A stretch of DNA of 64,000 bases from Elysia chlorotica (lineage: Eukaryota > Mollusca > Gastropoda > Plakobranchidae). The notes beneath the pieces were generated by a model. The model was not told where the DNA came from and did not search any database. It saw nothing but the letters and a program-made list of their open reading frames with translations. Below are positions 1 to 48,289 of the stretch, one piece after another. The first letter of the stretch is position 1. The number at the start of each line of letters is the position of its first letter. The position numbers and the translations under genes are program-made. The DNA lies in the NCBI GenBank assembly GCA_003991915.1, contig RQTK01000152.1, positions 565,210 to 629,209 of the forward strand, in the 5' to 3' direction.

Positions 1-404
1 TTTTTGAATTTCAATCAATGTCTAATTTGAAGCCATTTTGTGAGATATCAGCCTATCAGAATTTATTCACCTATTATGTATAGTATCATATTATACAAAT
101 TTATAGACGAAGTCTGTCTTTAGTCTACTGACTGGACAAGATCAGCCTCTGGCGTGTACATTGATTCATTGAAGGCCAAGATGAGCCTTCATTTTTAATT
201 GGCCTTAAATATTGATTTTCTCACATTAGATTTTGTTTTAGGAGAGAGATATGGCATTTATCAATGTCTCAGAGTAAAGCGTTGAATAGCTTTAAACTTG
301 ACACGTTATAATTCAGGGAAAATGTAAGTAGGAGATGTTCCAGTGTAATTGTACAATCATACAGTGTTTAATATGTCAAATCTTAATCAATTTATTATTT
401 GAAG

Positions 405-36533
<36,129 letters not shown>

Positions 36534-37166
36534 GAAGTTACTTGTATGTTTCAACTTGTGGAACTTATTTCTTGTGACCACAAACATATTTGTGTACTTT
36601 TAACCTCTTCTTACATTATGTGTGCATAAAGTAACATTGTATTTTGATTTCTTATTTCCTCAAAGTCTCAGATAATGACTTACACAATCCGGCGATTTTT
36701 GTACCCTACTTTTTTTTCTTTTTTGGGTGTAAATTTCAAGCAACTGGCAAATGACTGATAAGAGAATAAAAACAGCTGATATTACAGTGCACGCATGCAA
36801 GGTTTGTTGAAGCCATGGACAGATCAGCATTGCAAATAGTTATAATGCCTCGATCTGTATACATGTACATAAGTCATAGATGATGTTGAGCCAATCACAA
36901 CTTCCACGACAGGTGCCTATGATTTTTCCTCTCCCATCTACACACTCATCATGCAACTATCAGTTGTGTGATAACTATAATTCTTTGATAATTGCCAGTC
37001 TTTGTAGCGAAATTTTAATTAGTCTCAAAGTAACTACCTGTAACCTGCTGTATCCAAGTTCACCCATTCCATGTCCTGTTAAACCCAAGCACAAGTAATA
37101 GGTTTTATATAGCTGTTCCGGCATTTTTTTGCCATTTGAACCCCAGAGAGAAAGAAGAGGAAAAGC

Positions 37167-37168
<2 letters not shown>

Positions 37169-37218
<50 letters not shown>
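37169..37218. repeat. GA microsatellite in a 400 bp purine-rich tract
   Basis: About 25 GA units with AG-rich sequence extending from 37140 to about 37540, almost free of pyrimidines on the + strand over long stretches. Confidence 0.95.
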
Positions 37219-37221
<3 letters not shown>

Positions 37222-37767
37222 AAGCAGAGAGGTATGGGGGGAAGAAGAAGAAAAATTGGTGGTTGCAAGAGAGGAAAGAAGCTGAGCAAGACAAGAGAGA
37301 GAGAAAGTGAAATACCGAGGAAATAAAGACGAGAGAGAGAGGAGGGTAGAAAAAAGTAAAGAGAAAAAAAGACAAGCAAAAAAGGGGATCGAGAGAATAG
37401 CCAGGACAGAAAGAAAAGTAACCTGAGAAGAGTTAAAAAGGGAGGGAATGATCGGGAGGAGTGATAGAGAGAAAGAAAGATAGAAGAGAAATATCCTATC
37501 GAATGATCGATAGAGAGAGAGATGAAGTTGAGGGAGCTTTATTTTACTCTAGTGAAAATATATGACTGTCAAATGTTTTGTAAACATGTACATTGTATAC
37601 ATTACAACTAGCCTCATTCATAACTATTTTGTGTTTTCATTGTGGATTGTGAAGTTGAACCTCTGACGCAAATCATGCTATGTTAAGGTTTTTAATTTAA
37701 TTTTTGAAGATTTTTTGTTTAGATTCTTTACAATCTGGAATTTTGCGTCCTCAATGTTCCGTATTTC

Positions 37768-37955
37768 GAGCCCTGGCGATTTCGCCTCCTACTTGTTGTG
37801 ACGGTTTAATCGACTAAAACAGGACTCATGGTAAAATTGGTATCCCTGCTCTGTCTTGTTTGACAGCACATGAAATTGTCAGACGTCAGTCTTGGAGCCT
37901 GTCCACAATATAGCCTACATAATGCTGACGTTGGACGTTAAACCAACTCAACTTG
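37768..37955 (+). mobile_element. SINE, copy C
   Basis: GAGCCCTGGCGATTTCG, ACAGGACTCATGG, CCCTGCTCTGTCTTG, CACATGAAATTGTCAGACGT, CACAATATAGCCTAC and GCTGACGTTGGACGTTAAAC follow the family order. The head is truncated. It lies just downstream of the zinc-finger gene. Confidence 0.8.
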
Positions 37956-39399
37956 TGGGGACAGATATAGTACTAAAAGTAACAAAACGGGGATTCTTGA
38001 AATGTCCCTTTGTAGCGATGGTCCGGCTGCAGCGGGTGCTGTTGTAGGTATGCATTGCTGTATAAATATGTACATGTATGTATTTTTGTTGTTGGAGGAA
38101 ATAAAAATTTTTCAGACATTTCAAACATCAATTATTTTGCTTTTGGTATATGACAAGTTGTGGCATTTTACTACATGTTTTAGAAAATAATTTCAGAACT
38201 AAATGTATAAATTTACTATTGCCAAGTTTCTTTACTTTTGCTGGGTAGCTTCTAATGCAGTATTGGGATTGATCTTTTTTCACATTAAACTTGAACTTTT
38301 AAAATATGACAACCTTTACTGATTTGGAAACTGCAGTCAGTGTATTAATGCTTTACTATCAATACCTTTTCATGTAAAATTTTGCAAAAATAAGGATGCA
38401 CATTTTTTTTGTTTGTCAGTTATACTTATGGCAGACTTTTGACAAATCCTAACATCCCTAACTTTTACCAAATCACACCAGCCCAGAACTCTGTTTTATA
38501 ATGGGTGGTCAGGTCTGAGGCCTGTAAAGAGGTTTAGTATTAGAGATATTTTGAGAACCTCCTCAATTTTGTGTAAACTGCCTTAAAAACAGTACAGTTA
38601 AAGTTTTTTTTATATTTTTACTACAAGCAAATAAAAAAGTTTTCATAATACTATAGGAAAATAAGTTTGATTCAGTTTTGTTAATCAAAAACTAAAAAAA
38701 TCTCTTAAACGGGTTACATGATGTGACCAAGTATAAAATGCTGGTAGTAAGAAAAGATTATGTGAACTTGATTCACATACAGGGGAAATCTGGGTTTGAT
38801 TTAGCTTTAACGGTTTGACCAAGGTTCGGTCATACTACATTATATGTATAGCCAATAGATCTGAGTCAGATCAAACACACCCTAGCAGAATCAATTTGAA
38901 ATGGATGAAGATGGGCAGATCGGTTTTATTCGGAAGAATAAACAATGTCGATCAGATAAGCTAGAGGTTTAAGAAGGTAACCCGGATGAGATCTACTGCT
39001 GTGCCGAACAGCCAATACATATACTGCATTATGCAAATTCAATAAACAACGAAACACATCACATGTTGATAAACGGTGTTCTTTCTTCTTTTGCCCATGA
39101 TCGCAAAATTGAGTAAATTCCTTTTTTCACTTGGGTTATAGTTGCGCAATTAACCGCAGTTTATGTTAATCAAAAACTACATTCTTTTGCTTTAAGCGGC
39201 GGAGAGCATTTTCTAAAGTAACAGCGAATAATATTCACTTTTAAAAATACGCCTCGGTAAATGAGGTGTTCTCTCGGAAATTGCCAGTTAACTGCTACTG
39301 AAGTACTACTACTAGTGCTAGTTGTGCAAGCAATGACGGTTAAAAGGCACATTGTAACAGACATTTCTTTTCCAGAAATGGCGGTGTTGCCAGCTTTCA

Positions 39400-40526
39400 A
39401 GCAAACACCGATGCCGAAATAAAAGCCGCTGGTACCACATGGACCGAGTTGAAGAGGACCTGCCAGAACCGAGTTTTGGTGAAAGGGAGTTTCTGCTACC
39501 TTAGTTCCACAGGGAATCAAGAGGCCTAATTTTTCCATTAACAAGTTTAAAAATCTCAATCAAAGACAATATAAAACAGTATTTTATTACTGTAAACCCC
39601 TACAGCCTATTTTAAGTATTTATCTTACTTGAAGATGCCAGATCCAAATTTAATAAAATACCTGGTACAAATATTCTGGTGTTCTGAAGAAACAATGTTG
39701 AAATCTACAAAAAGACAAACAGACCTTAAATTACTACACTTGGAGGAACAAAGCTAAGGTAAGGAACATAAATCTCATGTGTTGTATAATCCAGCTCATT
39801 AAAATGAACCACATTTTTCATTGCATTGATTATTGAAATGTTAAAACATATGAAAATGGCAAATACCTGCTGTACACTCATTAACCAGACACTGCTACTG
39901 CCTAAGAACAATGCAGTTTGATCCCCATCCCATAAGTTAAATTCCTAATCAAATCAGTTTCCAAGGAGCGTTTATTTAGTTGAAGATTCCAGATATGCTA
40001 TAAGGTGTCCTCGTTCCTGTGGCTTCTTCAGTCCAGCAAAAACCATCTTTGTTCCTGGTATATACTTTTTGGGGTTCTCAAGGTACTCAAAGAGGGTGTC
40101 CTTGCCCCAGGTGATACCTGAAGAAGAAAAAAAGCACTTGTTTAACCTTCACCGCCACTTGTTATTTGTATTACTATCATAGTACAGAATATAATGTATG
40201 GCCATCCATGGGTGAAAATCAGCTGGTGACCAATAAAGAGAAAAAAAAGGTCACAGGAGATTTGTTTTTTTTCCAACAGTCCACCAGTTATACTTTTTTT
40301 ATAGGTGTTTTTTACTTAGTGACCCTAAAACTAGTAAATGAGAATTTAAAAAAATTGAGAATGGTGTAAAATAGTTATGCAATACATGTATCTATATCTA
40401 TCGATCTAGCTGTAAGTACATTTACTTAAACCTGTCTATTCATCTATATTTTTATCTATGTATCTGTTTCTCTGAACAATTAAAACAATTTTTATAATGT
40501 CCGGCAAGACCTATCACAGCTGACAT
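39400..40526. repeat. 1,127 bp direct duplication, copy 1
   Basis: Matches 42186-43312 at a constant offset of 2,786 bp with no indel and no mismatch that I noticed. The homology begins at AGCAAACACCGATGCC and ends at CACAGCTGACAT. The flanks differ abruptly on both sides. Confidence 0.95.
39972..40117 (-). CDS. Cytochrome c C-terminal exon, distal duplicate copy
   Basis: Identical in sequence, as far as I can read, to 42758-42903, including the acceptor, stop and 3' UTR with AATAAA (minus) at 39583-39588. It could serve as a second terminal exon or be silent. If the assembly wrongly kept both haplotypes, it may not exist as a separate locus. Confidence 0.85.
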
Positions 40527-43500
40527 TGATATCTTGAACCAAATCCTTTCATATTTCTTGAAGTTATCACTGTAGGCCTCTGCATTGATTCGAGCAAATC
40601 TCTGGTAGTTTAATTTAAACATGTACACATAGGTCCCCCATTGATACATAATCATTATATTTATTGTTTTTAACCTACAAATTTAAAACCAGCGATGAAT
40701 TAAATATAGTTTAGCATTAGTTTAAACAGGCAATACAACCATTATGACCGAAGATAGGCCAATTGTTTGTGAGACAAGCCATAAAGGAATGGACCAAGAT
40801 GTAATTTTCAGGCATCTAAGAAAATTTGGGTTGCCGTCTATCCACAGTTCTTCACACACATAAAATCCAACAGACAGTGTTAGCCTAAAATCTCTGGTTC
40901 AGCCGTTCTTAGCCTAAATACACATTCACTTTTTGGAGAGTGGAATCGTTGCATTGAGAAGTTGTGCACTGCATTGTCAGTAATTGCTGTCGGTATCAAG
41001 AATACTAATTATTTGGCTTTTTTCATTGTGATCTAAAAATATCTAGATCTACTTGCACTGGCTGTAAATAAACAATGCAGCAGGAATTCATCGCCGAGTA
41101 TCACTATCAGTATTTAAATTAGAGAGTGATTGATAGGTTTTAAGACTCGTCATGCTGAGCTACTATATAAATGATCAACACCGCTCTCTCAAATAAGTAA
41201 GTAACATTATTATTATTATCATCATCATTGTTATTAATAACTGTGTTGCTGCAGAAAGTCACTACAATCTTTTAGTGTAATCCTGTATTCTTACTTTTGT
41301 TTTGTAATCAAGTCGCGGAAAAAGATAATCTTATTGATTATACATGTACTTTTTTTTTAAAGTGAAACTTTGCCAGTGAGTTAATTCCAGTTCGACGTCC
41401 AACATCAGCACCATATGGGTTATATTGTGGACGAGTCCCAAGATTGACGTCTGACAATTTTTAATTTTTATGTGCTGCTACACACGAGACAGGGCGGGAA
41501 TACCATGACTCACATCTCACCCAGTCACATTTTACTGACACCGACCCAACCAGTAGGGAGCAAAATCGCCAAGGCTCGAACCCTTACCTTTTGCGTCTGA
41601 AGCAGATGCCCCCCTTTCCCAGACTTTGCCCGACTTGTTTTTTAAGGCACGAGCCGCCACTGCCGATATACAAGGTTTCCACTGGTCTATGCACAATACA
41701 TTTTTCTTCCTTAACTTGCAACACGTACAGAGCATGTTACAAAAAAGCTATGTTTATAGTTAAGTTATACCTCTTTAGTTAACACCGTTTTCAAACTTTA
41801 GAAATTGTTACTATTAGCTGATACCGGTAATAGTTTAAAAGCAGAATGAGTTTTTGTGCTGTTATTTAAGTGGCTAGAATTCACAGACCTTTTGAGGGCA
41901 CAAAGAAACAAGACATAATAATAATACAATTTAAACAAAAGGAAAAAATAACGCCTTTGAAAAATAATATACATGTTTATTTGTAGTATACAGAACTAAA
42001 TTCTTCTAAAGATGCTACAATTTTATTTAATTGCAAGATGTTTCTCTACCATATCAAACTACCCACACCCCCCACATTAGGTGGCCTGCAGTTGTCTCAA
42101 ACGAAGTAATGCTGTGGGATAGAGTGAGGCCCTGGAGTGGCACCCCAACGAAAACGTTAAACTGGTTGCCTAATGCAAACTTGGCAGCAAACACCGATGC
42201 CGAAATAAAAGCCGCTGGTACCACATGGACCGAGTTGAAGAGGACCTGCCAGAACCGAGTTTTGGTGAAAGGGAGTTTCTGCTACCTTAGTTCCACAGGG
42301 AATCAAGAGGCCTAATTTTTCCATTAACAAGTTTAAAAATCTCAATCAAAGACAATATAAAACAGTATTTTATTACTGTAAACCCCTACAGCCTATTTTA
42401 AGTATTTATCTTACTTGAAGATGCCAGATCCAAATTTAATAAAATACCTGGTACAAATATTCTGGTGTTCTGAAGAAACAATGTTGAAATCTACAAAAAG
42501 ACAAACAGACCTTAAATTACTACACTTGGAGGAACAAAGCTAAGGTAAGGAACATAAATCTCATGTGTTGTATAATCCAGCTCATTAAAATGAACCACAT
42601 TTTTCATTGCATTGATTATTGAAATGTTAAAACATATGAAAATGGCAAATACCTGCTGTACACTCATTAACCAGACACTGCTACTGCCTAAGAACAATGC
42701 AGTTTGATCCCCATCCCATAAGTTAAATTCCTAATCAAATCAGTTTCCAAGGAGCGTTTATTTAGTTGAAGATTCCAGATATGCTATAAGGTGTCCTCGT
42801 TCCTGTGGCTTCTTCAGTCCAGCAAAAACCATCTTTGTTCCTGGTATATACTTTTTGGGGTTCTCAAGGTACTCAAAGAGGGTGTCCTTGCCCCAGGTGA
42901 TACCTGAAGAAGAAAAAAAGCACTTGTTTAACCTTCACCGCCACTTGTTATTTGTATTACTATCATAGTACAGAATATAATGTATGGCCATCCATGGGTG
43001 AAAATCAGCTGGTGACCAATAAAGAGAAAAAAAAGGTCACAGGAGATTTGTTTTTTTTCCAACAGTCCACCAGTTATACTTTTTTTATAGGTGTTTTTTA
43101 CTTAGTGACCCTAAAACTAGTAAATGAGAATTTAAAAAAATTGAGAATGGTGTAAAATAGTTATGCAATACATGTATCTATATCTATCGATCTAGCTGTA
43201 AGTACATTTACTTAAACCTGTCTATTCATCTATATTTTTATCTATGTATCTGTTTCTCTGAACAATTAAAACAATTTTTATAATGTCCGGCAAGACCTAT
43301 CACAGCTGACATGGATTGTTTTTACCACCCTTGACATCCTCTACACCATGCTATTTTTCCATATTCTCTATCTATCTACCTTTCTAAGAAGAGAAAAAGG
43401 AGGAAAAAGAAGAAGAGGAATGACATGAAGTAGTGCAATATTGATGCAGCAGGAGGAGAGTTATTTTAACATACAACGTCAGCAATATATAGGCAGAAGG

Positions 43501-46005
43501 AGAGGAGGAAGAGTTAGAACAAGAGGATGAGAGTAGGAGGTGCATCAGGAAACGGAGGATCGGCGAGAGGAACAATAGCAGGAGGAGGAGGGAGGAAGAG
43601 CAGGAGGGACGTAAACAGCTTATAGCCTACTATACCTTTGAAGGAGAGAGAGAGAGAGAGAACTACCATTGCCTAAACTTATTTAGGAGTATACTGGTGT
43701 TTTTCACCCACGAATAGATTGGCAAGGAAACCATATGGTTCAGAAATAATTTCACAAAAATCAATAAATTATTATGTTGAGAAACAAACACAGAAAATCA
43801 AATTGAGGAATAGTTTTTGGATTTTATCTTATAATTGGCACCATTAAAAAAAAAACAAGATTGTTCACAGCCTCTGTGTTTTTCATCGACACGTGGCGGT
43901 GAGTTGAGTTGGTTTAACACCAAACATCAGCACTATATTATATAGGCTATATTGTGTCTGACAATTTTATGTCCTACCACACATGAGACAGAACAGGGAT
44001 ACCATGACTCCTGTCTCAACCGATGACATGAAATCGACAACGACCCAACCAGTAGGGAGCGAAATCGCCAGGGCTCGAACCATGAATATTTTACGCCGGA
44101 AGCCAGTGTTCTACCCCACGACCACCGTGCCCCCTGCGCGTGGCTATAAAGGTTAAAAAATAATTTGGTTCATCGTACATTAAGGTTTTGGGATTTTCAA
44201 ATGTCTAAGTGGCCTATTTCACAAAGATGGTTTTGGTAGCACAGTTGTCTCTGTCAAGAACCTGCCATTTAAAAACTGCAGTGATACCAACTGTTTTTTT
44301 TACTGAACTTTTTGCGTACCGATACTGCGTATCAGATTAAAAAGCTTAAAACAGACTCCAAATTAAAGTCAAAAGTACATTAAAGAAAAATAAAAAAAAT
44401 GTACTTAAAAAAAATTAAATTACATGTAATAGAGTCTATTTGAATGCTTAATTGTATTGAGAATTTACACATTGTATAACTAAGCTGGAACAAAATAAGG
44501 TACATGTAATTGGCAAAGACTGGCTGATTTTCAAGGCTTTTACTTTTAGGTCACTGATGTGATCTTTCTTCTCATCATGTCTATGCAAATATTGTTTCCC
44601 CATTTGAAACATCAACATGGTTGATTCTAGTTTTACATGTGATGCAGTAAGCCACACCAGCGCTTTTTTTTTAATGTACGGTAGCAATCCGATAAGAAAT
44701 CACTATTTGCATGTCTAGATCTAACCAATACCAATTTAATTTGTTTTTCACACCTTTATCAATTTCTTTAATGTCCAGCGGACCTATGCGATCAACAAAT
44801 TCCATCACGGGCCAAACTTTATTTCTAGATTCTAAGTATGAACTCACGCATGTGATGTTGCACTTTGAATCACACAAAATAAATCCAACTGAAGTCTTTG
44901 ATCGAGATTAGATTTCACATCACCGATATTCTGTACTCAAATCGAATGGTCACATTTTGTTACTTTGTGAGTGAACAACGCATACTCAGCCGCTGTCACT
45001 TTTTCCGGTAAGCTACTTCCGTTAAATTGTTTTTCCTGTTTCCATATAAGTAATAATTACTAATTGCACAGCTGCACAAAGACTGGTGGAGAACTTTGAA
45101 GGACTTTGACGAACTGAGACGGGTGATATATTTTTTTAACGAAATTACACAAATTTATGGAAAATTGGCATCACTGAAAATGAATTACCTCAGTGAATTA
45201 AATTTTCTCTCTGCTGGTACTCTCTCTTGGCACAAAAATCTGCTTTACCAGGTATAATATTTAAACATATTTTCTCCCTCTCCACAGAGATCTTTTTAGC
45301 TCTACCTTATGTCTAAGGCAAAGATAGATAGCAAACAAAATTTTGCATTTTTTAAAAAGCTGTATCCATGAATAAAAAGTAATTAATTCATTAATGTAAA
45401 TGGCCATTTGTACTATTGTATTAAGTGCTTGAAAGCTGTTAATTTAAAAAGAAAAATGATAAACAGATATTTTTTGTAAATGCTATAGCAGTATAGGGCA
45501 GCATGAAGACCTGATCTGAGTAAAAATGTGTTCACTTAAAAATATGGTACAGGCAAATTAAATTAGCAATCCCCCAAACAATCCTCCATGGAACTTTGCA
45601 AAAAAAGAAAGAGAAAGGCAAAGAAAACGATGGGAGGACATCATACAATCAAAATACGATAAAACAATAGTGAGAGCTGGTGGGCCTTACCACGGGATAG
45701 GAGAAGAGGATATAACAGTATTAACACAAAAAGAAAAAAGAAGAAAACTAGTATGCTTATATCTAATTATAACCATCAAAATAATTTGCAATTTAAAGAA
45801 ATGTTCAAATCAAACCTTTGGATTTATTAGCATTGGTGTAAGAAAATCCAGGAGCCTGGCCAGTCTTACGGCCAAAAAGACCATGAAGGTTAGGTCCCGT
45901 TTTGTGCTTGCCTCCGGCCTCAACAGTATGGCACTGGGAACATCTTTGCACAAAGAGCTTCTTGCCTTTTTCTACATCACCTGGTGGGACAGCTGCCATT
46001 TCGGT
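39972..46005 (-). CDS. Cytochrome c gene (N-terminal exon plus two alternative C-terminal exons)
   Basis: Exon 1 coding is 45816-45999 (minus), starting ATG at 45999 with a 3' splice site six bases upstream (TTTCAG|ACCGAA-ATG), so a 5' UTR exon lies further right. It encodes [20 protein letters not shown] then [20 protein letters not shown]: the CxxCH haem motif is Cys20-Cys23-His24. Exon 1 ends AAA-G|GTTTGA. The C-terminal exon exists twice, at 42758-42903 and 39972-40117. Each begins with the phase-matching GGT-ATC-ACC-TGG, carries the YIPGTKM segment with the Met86 haem ligand, and ends SSTK-stop. Either splice gives the same 109-residue protein, the usual size for somatic animal cytochrome c plus a short N-terminal extension. 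The protein shuttles electrons between complexes III and IV in the mitochondrial intermembrane space and can trigger apoptosome assembly. Confidence 0.93.
41385..41600 (-). mobile_element. SINE, copy D
   Basis: Minus-strand copy. On the + strand GACGTCCAACATCAGCACC, GGTTATATTGTGGACGAGTC, GACGTCTGACAATT, ACACGAGACAGGGCGGG and CCAACCAGTAGGGAGC occur in the reversed family order. The GGCTCGAACCC end is the B box of the tRNA-like head. Confidence 0.85.
42186..43312. repeat. 1,127 bp direct duplication, copy 2
   Basis: Second copy of 39400-40526, carrying the proximal cytochrome c terminal exon and its 3' UTR. The 1.66 kb between the copies (40527-42185) is unique and contains SINE copy D. Confidence 0.95.
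42758..42903 (-). CDS. Cytochrome c C-terminal exon, proximal copy
   Basis: Encodes the rest of Gly62 to Lys109 and TAA. It is the first downstream C-terminal exon met by the transcript, about 2.9 kb after exon 1, so it is the default partner. Its 3' UTR contains AATAAA (minus) at 42369-42374. Confidence 0.9.
43380..43660. repeat. AGG/GA-rich purine tract
   Basis: About 280 bp of AGGAGGA-type sequence with a short (GA)n near 43645. It is inside the cytochrome c intron. Confidence 0.8.
43900..44140 (-). mobile_element. SINE, copy E (full length)
   Basis: The best-preserved tRNA-like head in the window. In reverse complement it starts GGGGCACGGTGGTCGTGGGG with TAGAACACTGGCTTCC (A-box region), then GGTTCGAGCCC (B box). 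The body and the GTTAAACCAACTCAACTC tail follow. Confidence 0.9.
44716..44893 (-). other. Possible coding exon or relic, minus strand
   Basis: The minus strand reads [20 protein letters not shown] then [20 protein letters not shown] and [10 protein letters not shown], ending at a plausible AAAG|GTGTGA donor. The text looks like conserved protein but has no clear ATG and no recognised domain. It lies inside the cytochrome c intron on the same strand. A pair of ETS-like CCGGAA/TTCCGG sites occurs just upstream near 45005, which could be a promoter of a small gene. Confidence 0.25.
45816..46005 (-). CDS. Cytochrome c exon 1 (N-terminal coding exon)
   Basis: Encodes residues 1-61 and the first base of Gly62. 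It holds the haem-binding CSQCH, the conserved [10 protein letters not shown] segment and the [12 protein letters not shown] end. The six bases 46000-46005 are 5' UTR after a CAG acceptor. Confidence 0.93.
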
Positions 46006-46282
46006 CTGAAATGGTAAATTATGCCATGCTTAAACTAATACCGACTTCACAAAGACTGTACTTGAAACAAAAATGACAATTTTAAAATAATGTCAATCCA
46101 AAACAACACACAAGTATCTCAATAGTAAATAACTTTGGGTATTTGTTTTCAGTGGTCTTTATTGAACTTCAAACAATGATAAAGCCATCACTAAAACAGA
46201 TGAGAAATGAAATACATTTAGTGACATGACAATGATAGGACGAACAGGATTCATACATAAATGATAATTCTCTACGCCCCCC

Positions 46283-46494
46283 TTAAAGTCTTTGGAGGAA
46301 GAATGAATTCAAAGGCTGAAAAGAAAGATAATGGAGAAATAAAAGGGAATAGAAGTGGATGGTGCCGTTGTGAGGAGTGAAGTCGGGTGGGCCGTCCTCT
46401 CGTGGAGGTCGATGAGCTTGAGGAGGACCTCCGGTACTGTGGTTGAAGGCCAAGTGGTGGTGCAATTCGGTGCTGGGCATTGAATGTCAGACAT
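46283..46494 (-). pseudogene. Retroelement gag-like N-terminal fragment
   Basis: The minus strand from an ATG at 46494 encodes MSDIQCPAPNCTTTWPSTTV then PEVLLKLIDLHERTAHP. The Cys-x4-Cys...His-x4-His arrangement resembles the N-terminal finger of gag-like proteins of LTR retroelements I know from other invertebrates. The frame stops after about 60 codons and no pol region follows. It lies about 300 bp upstream of cytochrome c exon 1. Confidence 0.45.
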
Positions 46495-46918
46495 GGTTGT
46501 CTATTTCTGATGGTCTAGTGATGGTAGTGAGTGTGTTGGCTTTATCATCAATCTGATCAACAATCTACCTTGTTAATTTTCGATAGTTTGTTATATATGC
46601 ATTTTTGAATCCTCCTGTCCCTCACTGCCAATGTTATATACCATTTATAACACTTTTGAGCCTATCACACACCCACCAATGTATCTACAAATTTCCCCTT
46701 TCCTCATACACAACTTAAACCGGCGACTCTTTGAGCTCATTTATTCCTCTCACAAGATTAGTAATAAAACGATTAATAAAAAGCAGAAACAAAAAGATAG
46801 TGATATCAACTAACTTCTCAGCACAATAGAAATATGGTATAGATCTAGTTTCATGAACATATAGCTTATAGAAATAATAATAGGCTAATATTATTATCAT
46901 CCCCATTATCAATATTAT

Positions 46919-47294
46919 GGCACTCCTTGAGTTTTGTGGTCCCTAACCTGTGGGTGGAATTCGAGGGGCCAGTGGGAGACAGAGATAGTTTTAATTGCTT
47001 AACATATCAAGTTTATTTATGTGCTTGTGTATCTGTATGTTTGTTCCCATCCCCTTCCCGCCCATATTGTACCCGTGTTCAAACAAACAATTGAATACAA
47101 TTAAATCGATTTTTTTTCTCCTTTTGTCTTTTTGAAAAAACAAATCATGACAACACAATAAAAGACAGTTAAAAATAAAATAAAATTCAAGGAGTATGGC
47201 TGGCAGGCATTTAATTCAATTTTAATAATCGAATTCCGACCGGCCGCCCATTTGATCGCCCACAGGCTAGGGACCATGAAACTCAAGGAGTACC
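46919..47294. mobile_element. Inverted-repeat element, copy 1, with 8 bp target duplication
   Basis: The ends are GGCACTCCTTGAGTTTTGTG then GTCCCTAACCTGTGGG, and the matching reverse complement ending CTCAAGGAGTACC, about 37 bp of inverted repeat. Both sides carry AATATTAT (46911-46918 and 47295-47302), a perfect 8 bp target duplication. At 376 bp with no reading frame it is a MITE. An 8 bp duplication suggests a hAT- or Merlin-type transposase acting in trans. Confidence 0.85.
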
Positions 47295-47499
47295 AATATT
47301 ATCATGTGAGCAACTTGTACCATAACATACGCAGTCAGTAGCAACAGGTGGAAGCATTCGATTCACTGCTAAATAATAAAAGCAAAAAATAAATGTACCC
47401 GATGCGATTGACTGCTTAGCCGTAACAACAATTTCAATGTTTTGAAGTTGCCTTTAAGCCGTGATGCACGGCTATCAGCTCCCCTTTTCCTCTCTGCAG

Positions 47500-47555
47500 T
47501 AACATTCAAGTTATGGCGTGATGTGACGTCACTGAGCTATCTAGTGCTATTTTAA
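47500..47555. repeat. Dispersed repeat with TGACGTCA palindrome, copy 2
   Basis: AACATTCAAGTTATGGCG, TGATGTGACGTCACTGAG and TAGTGCTATTTTA match the block at about 3060-3115. Confidence 0.6.
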
Positions 47556-47739
47556 GACATGTATGTGGTGTGATAATTCCACTCTAGGCCTGAACAAATC
47601 TTGGGAATAGATCTGTGAATCTGGAGACTGGATTAATTAGTTGATAGTTTAATAAAGATCTTTAAACAGATCTAGGTATGGCCTAGGGTCTAATTTCTGG
47701 ATCCAGGCTCACTGTCCTTTTGACTTTGTTCTGGATCTA

Positions 47740-47870
47740 ATCTAGATCTAGTCTTCAGTGTGGGTTGTCATTTCAAACGGTGAGCTTAGATCTAGATCTA
47801 GATCTAGATCTAGATCTAGAATCTAGATCTAGAAATCTAGAAGTCTAGATCTAGTCTAGATCTCTATGAA
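47740..47870. repeat. GATCTA palindromic hexamer cluster
   Basis: About eight GATCTA units with AATCTAGA variants. The same hexamer repeats occur at 1385-1510, 2335-2460, 5960-5995 and 52908-53015. Confidence 0.9.
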
Positions 47871-48289
47871 ACCGCCTCGTTTAGATGTTCTGAACTTCAT
47901 AAGTTTCACGGCAGTTATTTCAAATCAAATTTAAACTTATAACAAACAAAAAAACATGCCGACTGTACCTTCGATAGCTGTGAAGAACTGCGCTAGGGGT
48001 GTTCAGCCCTACAATGTGGATTGCCAAAGAGAAATGAAAGTCGTCCGTAGGTCACACTTCGATATTTGCCATTCAATCTGACCCTATTCGGAAGACGGAA
48101 GCAGAATTTTTAGCAGCCAGGAAATTAAGAAGTGAACAGGCCAAAGTAAAATATTACAAAACTTGTTTACGAAACCTTTACGTGTTTGACCTATACATAT
48201 CCTCTACCGTTTCATATCCGTGTTTAGGGGTGGTCGATTTCATCACTTTCAAAAACCATTTAGTTTTACTACTCTCCTCCACACCACAC

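Larger units (their letters stand above)
36534..38270 (+). other. 3' UTR and downstream region of the zinc-finger gene
   Basis: After the stop there is no further coding. AATAAA at 36765-36770 is the first polyadenylation signal candidate; others lie at 37323 and 38096. The segment contains a GA microsatellite (37169-37218) inside a purine-rich stretch (37140-37540) and SINE copy C (37768-37955). The extent of the transcript cannot be fixed from sequence. Confidence 0.5.

Noticed and set aside
39170..39911. Frames repeated at 39170-39911 and 42157-42697
   Set aside because: They recur only because the DNA block is duplicated. They lie in cytochrome c 3' UTR/flank and have no protein features.
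43900..44140. Possible tRNA gene from A and B boxes
   Set aside because: The head cannot fold as a standard cloverleaf by eye and continues into the SINE body seen in the other copies, so it is a SINE, not a tRNA gene.
45580..45760. Frame reading [20 protein letters not shown] on the plus strand
   Set aside because: It could be a retroelement scrap, but it is short, Lys/Arg-rich and lacks a diagnostic motif.
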